NCBI GenBank assembly: GCA_003022535.1
Contig: PXTT01000059.1
Location: 1 to 38,227, forward strand
From: Bacteroidetes bacterium QS_9_68_14
GTDB taxonomy: Bacteria; Bacteroidota; Rhodothermia; Rhodothermales; Salinibacteraceae
DNA: 38,227 bases
Reading direction: 5' to 3'
The notes under the pieces were generated by a model. It made no database searches, was not told the DNA's origin, and saw nothing but the letters and a program-made list of their open reading frames with translations. How positions within the stretch are numbered: position 1 is the stretch's first letter; each line of letters starts with the position of its first letter. A program made the position numbers and the translations under genes. Below are positions 23,425-31,604 of the stretch, piece after piece.

Positions 23425-24015
23425 CTAAGAAAGCGAGAAGACATCGCCAAAATCTGCCCGCAGCGTCTGGTAGAGGCGCCGCAGTGGCAGGCCGACGACG
23501 TTGTGGTAGTCGCCCTCAATGCCTTCGACGAAGGCGCTTCCCATCCCTTCCTGGATGCCGTAGGCGCCAGCCTTGTCGAGCGGCGCGCCCGTGGCCACGT
23601 ACGCCTCGATCTCTTTCTCCGAAAGCGCGGCGAAGCGCACGCGCGTCGTTTCCGAAAAGAGCGCCTCGCGCCCGGTGCCGGCGAGGGCCACGCCGGTGCA
23701 GACGTGGTGCGCGGTGTCGCTCAGGGCGCGCAGCATCCGGCGCGCGCCCTCGGGGTCGGTGGGTTTTCCGAGAAGGTCGCCCGCGTGGCCGACTACGGTG
23801 TCGGCAGCGAGGACGAGCGCGTTGGGGCGCGCTTCGGCCACGGGGCGTACTTTCTGGCAGGCCACCTGGCGGGCGGCTTCCGGCAAGGAGGCGCCGGCGG
23901 GCACGCGCTCCTCGGCGGGGCTGCCCTCGGCGGTGAAAGCGAGTCCGAACTGCTCCAAGAGCCGGCGGCGGCGCGGGGAGCGGCTGGCGAGCACGAACGG
24001 AACCGAGAGGGTCAC
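23425..24015 (-). CDS. maf: Maf-family nucleotide pyrophosphatase
   Basis: 196 residues. Maf proteins hydrolyse dTTP/UTP or modified nucleotides to monophosphates, a house-cleaning role, and affect septum formation in Bacillus. The conserved N-terminal LASRSPRRRRLLEQFGL, the AADTVVGHAGDLLGKP loop with the catalytic aspartate, TGVALAG, AYVATGAPLDKAGAYGIQ and IEGDYHNVVGLPL are all present. The start is GTG 24015, giving MTLSVPFVLASRSPRR; no ATG lies closer. It is followed by the amidotransferase gene and is divergent from the lipoprotein gene at 24076, the 60-bp gap between them being very tight. Confidence 0.93.
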   Translation of the reverse strand: MTLSVPFVLASRSPRRRRLLEQFGLAFTAEGSPAEERVPAGASLPEAARQVACQKVRPVAEARPNALVLAADTVVGHAGDLLGKPTDPEGARRMLRALSDTAHHVCTGVALAGTGREALFSETTRVRFAALSEKEIEAYVATGAPLDKAGAYGIQEGMGSAFVEGIEGDYHNVVGLPLRRLYQTLRADFGDVFSLS

Positions 24016-24075
24016 GTGGGTGTGGAGGTTCGAAAGTAGGAAAGGCGGAAGCTTTCGGAAAAATAAGGTTTAGCA

Positions 24076-25071
24076 TTGGCAAAAGAAGGAGCCCCGCTAC
24101 GCGCCGCGTGCCTGCTGGGAGCAATGCTCACGGCGTTGCTCGCCGCCGGCTGCGGGGCGCTGCGCCCGGCGACGGCGCCCCAGGCGGCCCGCCCCGACAC
24201 CGCGCTGGCGCTGGGGCCGCCGCTCGCGCGCTTCGAGGCGGCCACCGGCGTGGGCGTCGTGCCGGGCGGGGCCGTCTACGTCACCGACGCGGGGCGCGAC
24301 GCGGTCGTACGCCTGCCGCGCGGGGAACCGTCCGGGCCGGGCCGCAAGCAGATCCTCGGCGGGCCCGGTGGAGCGGCCGGCGAGTTCGATGCTCCCGCCG
24401 ACGTGGACCCGACCAACGGCCTCATGATCGTCGTTGCCGATGCAGGCAACGGGCGCGTGCAACGTTTCTCCGAGGAGTTCCGGCACCTGGAGACGCTCCC
24501 GGTGGGGCGCGGCCACGCCGCCGGCGAGGAGGCGCCGGCGCGTCCCGCCCCTGACGCGCGCACCGACGCGACCAACGACCTGGGCGGCGGGCGGCCCGTC
24601 GCGGCGCGCGAGCCGGGCGGCGACGCGACCTACGCCCTCGATGCCGCCGCCGGGCACGTGCTCCGGTGGGAAGACCAGCGGCGCACCGTGCGCGTCATCG
24701 GCGGCTTCTCGGGCGGCAGTGACGGGGCGCTGCGCGACCCGGTGGACCTGGCGGTGGGGCCGGGGGGCACGCTCTACGTGGCCGATGCCGGGCGCGAATC
24801 GGTGATGACGTACGACCGCTTCGGCAGCTTCCTGACCCGACGCGCGCGGGAGCTGGCCGGCAACGCGCGCAGCGTGGCCGTCAGCGCCGGTGGGCGGCTC
24901 TACCTGGCGCGGGCGCGGTCGGTGCTCGTCTTCGGGCGCGAGGGGCGGCTCCTGCGACGCGCGGAGCTGCGGCTGCCGGAGGGCGCCGAGGGCGGCGTGG
25001 TGAGCGTGGCGCCGTCCGGGCGCGGCCTCTACGTGCTGACCGAGCGGGCGCTCTTTCGCGTGGAGCTCTGA
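24076..25071 (+). CDS. NHL-repeat-type beta-propeller lipoprotein
   Basis: 331 residues. Lipoprotein signal with lipobox LLAAGC (C26). The rest is made of repeats of the NHL/6-bladed propeller type: AVYVTDAGRDAVVRLPRG, FDAPADVDPTNGLMIVVADAGNGRVQRF, LRDPVDLAVGPGGTLYVADAGRESVMTYDRFG, ARSVAVSAGGRLYLARARSVLVF. The start is TTG 24076, supported by an AAGG seven bases upstream and by the signal peptide; the next ATG (24124) would cut into it. Function unknown; propeller lipoproteins usually bind proteins or glycans at the envelope. The next gene on the strand is the SprA-like barrel, 305 bp on. Confidence 0.78.
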   Translation: MAKEGAPLRAACLLGAMLTALLAAGCGALRPATAPQAARPDTALALGPPLARFEAATGVGVVPGGAVYVTDAGRDAVVRLPRGEPSGPGRKQILGGPGGAAGEFDAPADVDPTNGLMIVVADAGNGRVQRFSEEFRHLETLPVGRGHAAGEEAPARPAPDARTDATNDLGGGRPVAAREPGGDATYALDAAAGHVLRWEDQRRTVRVIGGFSGGSDGALRDPVDLAVGPGGTLYVADAGRESVMTYDRFGSFLTRRARELAGNARSVAVSAGGRLYLARARSVLVFGREGRLLRRAELRLPEGAEGGVVSVAPSGRGLYVLTERALFRVEL

Positions 25072-25376
25072 GGCGGCGGACCGTGGGACAATGGACGGGC
25101 GTGTTGCCTCTCTGGCGCTGAAAACGCCGTCGCGCACCGTAGGGGCACAGCGCGTGCCCGCAGCCCGAAGAGCCGTGCGCGCTCTCTCTCAAAGACCGCC
25201 GTCCCCCGCCCACGGTCCGCCGTCCCTCTGCCGGTTCCATTCCTCCGTACGCGGCCCTATTTTGCGTAACGCCCGCAACGCACCGCCCGCGCGCTCTCTT
25301 CTCCCGACCGCCGCCGCCTCGCGCCTGCCCGCTTCGCTACGCCGCTCGCTTCTCTCGCCGATGCCGACGGCCCGCC
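25072..25376. other. 305-bp gap upstream of the SprA-like gene
   Basis: No gene seen. It includes CTATTTTGCG near 25258, one base short of the Bacteroidota -7 consensus (TAnnTTTG), without a matching -33 element that I could find. Confidence 0.4.
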
Positions 25377-28300
25377 GTGCGCCTGCCCCGTCGCACGTTC
25401 CCGTTGCCGCTTCCCAAGCGCCCGTCTGCTCTGGTGGGCGGGACGCTGCTGGTCGTGGGGCTGCTGGCCGCCACGCTGGCCGCGCCGGCGGTCCGCGCGC
25501 AGGTCACGCCCCCGTCAGACACCGCCGCCACGGCCCCGCGCACCCTCGCCGGCGGCGCCCTCCGCACCGACCCGACGCTCCACGCGGACACGCTCAACAT
25601 CTTTAAAACGCAGCCTTTCGAGCTTTGGCCCTTCATCCTGCCGGGCTCCGAGACGGTCGTCGTGGATGGAGCGCGGCTGGACACCGCGCAGTACCGCCTT
25701 GACGCGCGCGCCGGGCATCTCTGGCTTCGCGTCGAGCCGCCGAGTGGCGACTCGTGGCTGGCGGTGACGTATCGCACCCTGCCGTTTGAAGGCCTGCGCG
25801 GCACCTACCGCCTGCGCGGCGTGGCCGACACGTCCGCCGAGGGGGCCGCAACGGTGCGCGAGAAGCCCCGCGAGGAAGACGGGGAGGCGCCTGCGTTCGA
25901 TCCCTTCGAAGGGGTGAGCCTGGAGCGCAGCGGGTCGGTCTCGCGTGGCGTGATCGCGGGGTCGAACCGCGACGCGACCGTCGAGTCGGGCCTGCGGATG
26001 CAGATCGCCGGCGACGTGAGCGAGGACGTGAGCGTGCAGGCGGTTCTCACCGACGAGAACACGCCCATCCAGCCGGAGGGCACCACGCAGCGCCTCGACG
26101 ACTTCGACCGCGTCTTCATGGAGTTGGCCGCCCCGCAGGGCACCGCCCGCCTCGGCGACGTGGACCTCGAGCTCGGGCAGGAGACCACCTTCGCGCGCTT
26201 TCGCCGCAAGGTCCAGGGCGCCGCTGCGCAGGCCGCCTCGCCCGCGTCGCTGGGGGGGCGCGCCCTGGGCAAGGGCCACGCCACCGTCGCCGGGGCCGTC
26301 TCGCGCGGGCAGTACCGCCTCCAGCAGATTGAGCCGACCGACGGCGTGCAGGGGCCGTACCGGCTGCGCGGCTCCGGGGGCAAAGACGCCATCGTCGTCA
26401 TCGCCGGCTCGGAACAAGTCTACCTCGACGGCGAGCGCCTGCAGCGCGGCGCCTCGGCCGACTACACCATCGACTATGCGCAGGCGGAGATCACCTTCAC
26501 GCCTGAGCGCCTCATCACCGAGGACCGGCGCATCCGCGTGGAGTTCGAGTACCGCACCTCCAGCTACTCGCGCACGCTCGTGGCCGGGCAGGGCGAGGCC
26601 GGCTTCTGGCGGCGCTCCGAAGGGGCAGCAGGCGAGCGCGCCGGCGAGCCGCGCGTGACCGTCGGCGCCACGTTCGTCCGCGAGGCTGACGGGACCTCGC
26701 TGGGGGAGGGCCGCTTCGACCTGACCGCGCAGGACTCGACGCGCCTCGCGGAGGCCGGCGACGACGACGTGACCGGCAGCGGGGCCACGCGCGTGCCCTT
26801 CGAGCCAGAGGCGCCGTACATCCCCTACGAGCGCGTGGCCGCCCCCGACGGCGGCGATGGGGCGGACTCGGTGTTCGTGGCGCTCGAAGAGGCCCCGCCC
26901 CGGGGGACGCCGGTGTGGCGCGTGCGTTTCACCCGTGTGGGCAGCGGGCAGGGCCGCTACACGCGCGAGGGGCGGCAGGCCGGCGGCATCGTCTACGAAT
27001 ACCGCGGCGAAGGGCAGGGCGCGTACGCCCCGGTTCGCCCGCTCCCGCGTCCGCAGCAGCAACGCCTGCTCGACCTCCACGCGACCGCCGAGCCGGTGGA
27101 CGGGGTCGAGCTGTTCGGCGAATGGGCGCGCTCGACGAACGACCAGAATCGCCTTTCGAGCCTCGACGAGGGCAACGACCGCGGCGGCGCGTACCACACG
27201 GGCCTCCGCCTGAAGCCGCTCGCGCTCCGGCTGGGGGGCATGGAACTCGGCCGGCTGAGCGGGGAGGCCGAGCGGCGCTTTCGCGGGCAGCACTTCACCG
27301 CGTTCGTGCGCACGCGGCCCGTCGAGTTTGGGCGGAAGTGGAACTTGCCCTCCGAGCGGGTCGGCTTCGGGGCCGGCGGCGTGCGCGGGGCCGGCAACGA
27401 AACGGTAGACGAAGCGCGCCTGCGCCTGGGGTTTTCGGAGGAGTCGGAAGTGGAGGCGGAGCTGGGCCGCCTGACGTTGGGGGACGCCTTCCGCGGGGTG
27501 CGCCGCGCCGGGCACGTGCGCCTCCGCGAAGCCGGCTGGCCGCGCCTGGACTACCGCGCGGCGCTCGTCACCAGCCGCGACGCGCTCGAAGGGGCCATTC
27601 TCGACGAGGACGGCCCGTCCCGCGACGACGATGACGAAAACGACGGCGACGAGAATGCAGGCGAAGCGATCGAGGGGCGCTGGCTGCGGCAACGCGGGGC
27701 GCTCTGGCAGCCGCTGCTGGGCGGGGACCTCGTGCCGCGCCTCGAAATCGAGCAAGAGCGCCGCCTGCAGCGCGTGGCCCCTGACGACCGCCTCACGGAG
27801 CGCTCCTTTTCGTTCGTAGAGGTGCGCCCGAACGTGACCTTTCGCCCCAGCGAGGCGTTGCGCGCCGGGGCCGAGGTCGAGATTCGCACCGAAGACGAGA
27901 CGCTCGACGGCCGGCTCGAAGACGCCTCGACGGCGTGGACCGTGCAGACGAATGCGGCCTACGACCCCTCCTCCGACGTGCTCGACGTGGAGGGCCGCGT
28001 CGGCTACCGGCGGCGGCGCGTGGAGGAGGGCTTCCGCAACCGAGGCGGAAAGCAGGGCACGTCCGCGCTCCTCGCGCAGGTGGAGGGGCGCTGGCAGCCG
28101 CTGGGGCGCGCGGCAGAGGTGCGCGGCCTCTACCGCGCGCAGACGAAGCGCACACCGCTCCTGGAGGAGACTTACGTCCAGATTGGCCCCGAGCGCGGGC
28201 AGTACGTCTGGGAAGACGCGGACGACGACGGCCTCGTCCAGAACGACGAGCTGCTGCCGGAGCGCACGCCCAACGAGGGCACCTACGTGCAGCGCTACGT

Positions 28301-29171
28301 CCCGTCCGACTCGCTTCAGTCGGTGGCGAGCGTGGAGGCGCGCCTGCGCCTGAACCTGACGCCCGCCCGTCGCTTTCGCGGTTCGGACGTGCGCTGGCAA
28401 CGCCTGCTCGCGCAGGTCGAGACGCAGACCACCGCCGAGATCCGCGAGGAGAGCCGCACCGGCCGCCTCGCGGACGTGTACCTGCTGCGGCTCGGCCGCT
28501 TCCGCGAGCCGGGCATCACGAAGCAGGGCCGCCTGCGCCTCGCCCAGCGCGTGACGCTCTTCTCGGACGCCACCGACTACGGGCTGGACCTGTCCGTCAG
28601 CCAAGTGCGCACCCTGAACGACCTGGCCGCTGGTGCGGAAGAGACCCTTCGCGCGCAATGGGAGGCGGAGGGGCGCTACCGTCCGGGGCGCCGCTGGAGC
28701 CTGTCGCTGCGTGGGCTTTTCGGCCAAAACCGCACCGACAGCGAAGCCTTCGCCTCGCGCCGCTACGACATCGGCCGCGTGCAGGTCGAGCCGGAGGCGA
28801 CGTTTCGCCCGGCGGCCGGCTGGCGCGTCACCGCCCGCGGCGTCTTCGCTCGCAAGAGCGACGCGGTCGAGGAGCGCCAGGCGCGCGTGCTCCGCGCCCC
28901 GCTGAAGATGGAGTGGAGCCGCGCGCGCCGCTTTCGCCTCACCGCGCGGGGCGAGGTCAGCCACGTGACGCTGACCGGCGGCAACGCGACCGGACTGGCC
29001 CGCTACGAGCTGACCGACGGGCGCGGCGTGGGCACGTCCCTTCGGTGGGGCCTGGGCGGGCGCTACGCGATCAACGAGTTCCTCAGCGCCACGCTCAGCT
29101 ACGACGGCCGCGCCCCCGCGCAGGCGGAGGTGGTCCACACCGCGCGGCTGAACCTGAGCGCGTCGTTTTAA
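25377..29171 (+). CDS. large outer-membrane protein with SprA-like N-terminal motifs
   Basis: 1264 residues with a signal peptide ending near AVRAQ (42). Residues 180-392 hold a run of motifs I associate with SprA-type and related giant Bacteroidota/Ignavibacteria barrels: SGSVSRGVIAGSNRDATVES, LTDENTPIQPEGTTQRLDDF, TDGVQGPYRLRGSGG, AGSEQVYLDGERLQRG and DYTIDYAQAEITFTPERLIT. From about 420 to the end it alternates amphipathic strands with R/E-rich turns, with a Ca-binding-like acidic stretch near residue 750 (DEDGPSRDDDDENDGDEN). SprA is the 36-strand T9SS translocon (about 2400 residues); this is half that size and may be a paralogue with another role. GTG 25377 fits the signal peptide. Followed after 98 bp by a NAGPA-domain gene. 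Confidence 0.62.
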   Translation: MRLPRRTFPLPLPKRPSALVGGTLLVVGLLAATLAAPAVRAQVTPPSDTAATAPRTLAGGALRTDPTLHADTLNIFKTQPFELWPFILPGSETVVVDGARLDTAQYRLDARAGHLWLRVEPPSGDSWLAVTYRTLPFEGLRGTYRLRGVADTSAEGAATVREKPREEDGEAPAFDPFEGVSLERSGSVSRGVIAGSNRDATVESGLRMQIAGDVSEDVSVQAVLTDENTPIQPEGTTQRLDDFDRVFMELAAPQGTARLGDVDLELGQETTFARFRRKVQGAAAQAASPASLGGRALGKGHATVAGAVSRGQYRLQQIEPTDGVQGPYRLRGSGGKDAIVVIAGSEQVYLDGERLQRGASADYTIDYAQAEITFTPERLITEDRRIRVEFEYRTSSYSRTLVAGQGEAGFWRRSEGAAGERAGEPRVTVGATFVREADGTSLGEGRFDLTAQDSTRLAEAGDDDVTGSGATRVPFEPEAPYIPYERVAAPDGGDGADSVFVALEEAPPRGTPVWRVRFTRVGSGQGRYTREGRQAGGIVYEYRGEGQGAYAPVRPLPRPQQQRLLDLHATAEPVDGVELFGEWARSTNDQNRLSSLDEGNDRGGAYHTGLRLKPLALRLGGMELGRLSGEAERRFRGQHFTAFVRTRPVEFGRKWNLPSERVGFGAGGVRGAGNETVDEARLRLGFSEESEVEAELGRLTLGDAFRGVRRAGHVRLREAGWPRLDYRAALVTSRDALEGAILDEDGPSRDDDDENDGDENAGEAIEGRWLRQRGALWQPLLGGDLVPRLEIEQERRLQRVAPDDRLTERSFSFVEVRPNVTFRPSEALRAGAEVEIRTEDETLDGRLEDASTAWTVQTNAAYDPSSDVLDVEGRVGYRRRRVEEGFRNRGGKQGTSALLAQVEGRWQPLGRAAEVRGLYRAQTKRTPLLEETYVQIGPERGQYVWEDADDDGLVQNDELLPERTPNEGTYVQRYVPSDSLQSVASVEARLRLNLTPARRFRGSDVRWQRLLAQVETQTTAEIREESRTGRLADVYLLRLGRFREPGITKQGRLRLAQRVTLFSDATDYGLDLSVSQVRTLNDLAAGAEETLRAQWEAEGRYRPGRRWSLSLRGLFGQNRTDSEAFASRRYDIGRVQVEPEATFRPAAGWRVTARGVFARKSDAVEERQARVLRAPLKMEWSRARRFRLTARGEVSHVTLTGGNATGLARYELTDGRGVGTSLRWGLGGRYAINEFLSATLSYDGRAPAQAEVVHTARLNLSASF

Positions 29172-29221
29172 GCGCATGGCCGCGAACCGCCGGCCTGGGG
29201 GCGCGTTGCCCTCCGCGCCAC

Positions 29222-29241
29222 CTGAGGGGAGCTGAGGGGAG
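29222..29241. repeat. perfect 10-bp tandem duplication
   Basis: CTGAGGGGAG occurs twice in tandem between the SprA-like and NAGPA genes, 28 bases before the latter's ATG. It contains GGGGAG and could influence ribosome binding, though spacing is long. Confidence 0.6.
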
Positions 29242-29269
29242 TTGAAGAGAGCAACGTACTCTGATCGCC

Positions 29270-30169
29270 ATGCTCCCACGTAAGCGCGCGCGGACCATGT
29301 TTCCGAAGCGCCTTCGATGCCTGTGGGTCGCCGCCCTGTGCCTGCTGGCCGGGGCCGAGGCAACGCACGCGCAGCAACGCTACTCCGTCGAGGAGACGCT
29401 TGCCGAGGCAACGTGGGAAACGGAGCGCCTGGCGCCGGGCGTGACGTGGAAGCGCGCCCAGATCGAGGGCCTCTTTGGCCTGCCGCAGAGCCTGAACGTG
29501 CTCGTTATGGACCTGGCGGCCGAGGGCGTGGAAATCGACGTGGCCTTCTCCGACAGTGGGCGCGTGAAGACCAGCGCGCTGGCGCGGCGCGTCGGGGCGG
29601 TCGCGGCGGTGAACGGGTCGTTTTTCGACACCGAAGACGGCACGTCGGTTGTCTTCTCGCAAAGCGACGGGCGGCTGCGAGCGACGCTTCCCGAAGACGG
29701 CCCCGCGTTCCTAAACCGCGCGGCGGTGGCGGCCGAGCGCGACGGCGACGCGCAGGTCATTCGCAAAAAGAAGCTGGGAGAGCGGCGGATGCCCCGGTTC
29801 GAAGACGTGCTTGCGGGCGGCCCGCTGCTTTTGTGGGACGGGCGCGTGGCGGACCTGCAGGCCACGAGCTTCAACGTCACGCACCACCCGCGTACCGCGA
29901 TGGGGGTGGCCGCCTCGGGCCGCCGCCTCGTCCTGGCGACGGTGGACGGACGCACGCGCCAAGCGGCCGGCATGACGGCCCGCGAGCTGGCGTGGACGAT
30001 GCGGGGGCTCGGTTGCGCGACGGCCGTCAACCTCGACGGCGGCGGCTCGACGACGATGTGGGCGCAGGGGCGTGGGGTCGTGAGCTACCCGGCCGACAAC
30101 GAGGCCTACGACCACGACGGCGAGCGCGGCGTGGCCAACGCGGTGGTCGTCTTCGCAGGGGAGAAGTGA
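29270..30169 (+). CDS. secreted phosphodiester glycosidase (NAGPA-domain) protein
   Basis: 299 residues. Signal peptide ends about ATHAQQ; an internal ATG at 29297 (MFPKRLRCLWVAALCLLAG) may be the true start. The NAGPA/DUF2233 domain fills the rest: VNGSFFDTEDG, EDVLAGGPLLLWDG, HHPRTAMGVAASGRRLVLATVDG, GMTARELAWTMRGLGCATAVNLDGGGSTTMW and GVANAVVVF. The family hydrolyses phosphodiesters between a sugar and another group (uncovering enzyme, exopolysaccharide or sporulation proteins). The catalytic-region motif NLDGGGSTTM is intact. Periplasmic or exported. It may be co-transcribed with the SprA-like gene; it converges on rmlB, 27 bp away. Confidence 0.88.
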   Translation: MLPRKRARTMFPKRLRCLWVAALCLLAGAEATHAQQRYSVEETLAEATWETERLAPGVTWKRAQIEGLFGLPQSLNVLVMDLAAEGVEIDVAFSDSGRVKTSALARRVGAVAAVNGSFFDTEDGTSVVFSQSDGRLRATLPEDGPAFLNRAAVAAERDGDAQVIRKKKLGERRMPRFEDVLAGGPLLLWDGRVADLQATSFNVTHHPRTAMGVAASGRRLVLATVDGRTRQAAGMTARELAWTMRGLGCATAVNLDGGGSTTMWAQGRGVVSYPADNEAYDHDGERGVANAVVVFAGEK

Positions 30170-30172
30170 AGC

Positions 30173-30196
30173 AGCACGCGGTCTTGTGCCCGTGCT
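30173..30196. terminator. hairpin between convergent genes
   Basis: AGCACG and CGTGCT form a 6-bp stem over a 12-base loop, exactly between the stop codons of the NAGPA gene and rmlB. No clear T-tract on either side, so it is a weak candidate bidirectional terminator. Confidence 0.35.
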
Positions 30197-31270
30197 CTAC
30201 GCCTCACTGTACTGCCGCGCATAGTAGTCGCGGTAGGAGTCGTCGCGCACCGCTTCGAGCCAGTCGGGGTGGCGCAGGTACCAGTCCACCGTCGCGCGCA
30301 GGCCGTCCGTAAGGTCGTGCTCCGGCTGCCAGTCCAGCTCGGCTTCGAGTTTCGAGAAGTCGATGGCGTAGCGGTGGTCGTGCCCGGGCCGGTCCTCAAC
30401 GAAGGTGATGAGATCGCGGGAATAGCCCTCGGGCCGGTCTTCCACGGCATCCACGAGGTCGCACAGGCGCTCGACGAGGTCGATGTTGCGCGCCTCGCTG
30501 TCCCCGCCGACGAGGTACGTCTCGCCGGGGGGGGCGCGCCTGAGCACCGCTTCGAGCGCCGCGCAGTGGTCCTTCACGTAGAGCCAGTCGCGCACGTTCT
30601 CGCCCGTGCCGTAGACGGGAATGGCGCGCCCGTCGAGCGCGTTGCTGATGACGAGCGGGACCAACTTTTCGGGGAATTGGAACGGGCCGTAGTTGTTGGA
30701 CCCGTTCGTCAGGACGACCGGCAGCCCGTAGGTGTGAAAGTAGGCGCGCGCGAAGTGGTCGGCGGCGGCCTTCGAGGCGGAGTACGGCGAGCGCGGGTCG
30801 TAGGGCGTTGCTTCGTCAAACTGACCGGAATCGCCGAGGCTGCCGAAGACCTCGTCGGTGGAGATGTGGACGAAGCGGTACCGGTCGCCCGCGCCGGCGG
30901 CGTCTTCGGGCCACGCCTGGCGCGCCGCCTCCAGCAGCGCCACGGTGCCTTCGACGTTCGAGCGCGCGAACGCGAGCGGGGCCTCGATGGAGCGGTCCAC
31001 GTGGCTCTCGGCCGCGAAGTGCACGACGGAGGTGAAGCCGTGCTCCTCGAAGAGACCCCCCAGCAACGCTGTGTCGCAGATGTCGCCCTGCACGAAGTGG
31101 AAGTTCGCCGCGTCCTCGATGGCACGCAGGTTCATCGCGTTGCCGGCGTAGGTGAGCCGGTCGAGGCACACGAAGCGCGTGTCCGGGTGCTTCGGCACCA
31201 TGCGCAGGAGGAAGTTGGCGCCGATAAAGCCGGCCCCGCCGGTGACGAGAACGCTGGTTTCAGTTTGCAT
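30197..31270 (-). CDS. rfbB: dTDP-glucose 4,6-dehydratase
   Basis: 357 residues, an extended short-chain dehydrogenase that converts dTDP-glucose to dTDP-4-keto-6-deoxyglucose in dTDP-rhamnose synthesis. Visible are the NAD-binding TGGAGFIGANFLL, VHFAAESHVDRSI, the catalytic HISTDEVFGSLG (D, E), YSASKAAADHFARAY (Tyr, Lys), TNGSNNYGPFQFPEKLVPL, NVRDWLYVKDHCAAL and RPGHDHRYAID. ATG 31270 has GGAA just upstream (minus strand). Usually clusters with rfbA, C and D; none is in this window, so it stands alone here. Divergent from polA. Cytoplasmic. Confidence 0.95.
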   Translation of the reverse strand: MQTETSVLVTGGAGFIGANFLLRMVPKHPDTRFVCLDRLTYAGNAMNLRAIEDAANFHFVQGDICDTALLGGLFEEHGFTSVVHFAAESHVDRSIEAPLAFARSNVEGTVALLEAARQAWPEDAAGAGDRYRFVHISTDEVFGSLGDSGQFDEATPYDPRSPYSASKAAADHFARAYFHTYGLPVVLTNGSNNYGPFQFPEKLVPLVISNALDGRAIPVYGTGENVRDWLYVKDHCAALEAVLRRAPPGETYLVGGDSEARNIDLVERLCDLVDAVEDRPEGYSRDLITFVEDRPGHDHRYAIDFSKLEAELDWQPEHDLTDGLRATVDWYLRHPDWLEAVRDDSYRDYYARQYSEA

Positions 31271-31604
31271 GGATTCGTTCCGTGCGAAAAGTTTCGCTTT
31301 CGAGAAAAGGGATGGCGGGGGGAAGGTGGAGAACGATTGATGGTCGTCCTGCCGCTGGCGTGTCCGCACCAGAACGACGCTTCATGGTACAAACAAACGG
31401 AGGGCTTTTCAGGTAGAGGAATGGCGGATGGTAATTCGTGGATCGTTGATGGCGCGCCTGCCGCTGGTGCTTCCGCTCGAAGCCAGCGTGGCCGCCAGGC
31501 CAAAGAGCCACGATCCACGATGCACCACCGAGCGAGCATTCCAAGAGTACTTCTGCGCTCTGCTTAGGGCGCATCGCGAGCGAACCGTCCACCCAACCGA
31601 CCCG
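31271..31604. other. 334-bp divergent region between rmlB and polA with internal repeats
   Basis: No gene seen. It has two gapless 56-bp direct-repeat copies, at 31312-31367 and 31421-31476 (38 of 56 identical by hand count, period 109), sharing ATGGCGG, TTGATGG and CCTGCCGCTGG. The second copy also holds half of an inverted repeat (next entry). The polA frame is open through this part, but composition and family alignment put the polA start at 31605. Confidence 0.5.
31436..31520. repeat. inverted repeat TCGTGGATCGT / ACGATCCACGA
   Basis: Perfect 11-bp arms at 31436-31446 and 31510-31520, 63 bases apart, upstream of polA. With the 56-bp direct repeats this looks like an intergenic repeat element or remnant. 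Confidence 0.6.

Noticed and set aside
25515-29411. 1298-residue open frame opposite the SprA-like gene
   Set aside because: The plus strand has a signal peptide and recognisable family motifs. The minus translation is Arg/Ala/His-rich with no motif.
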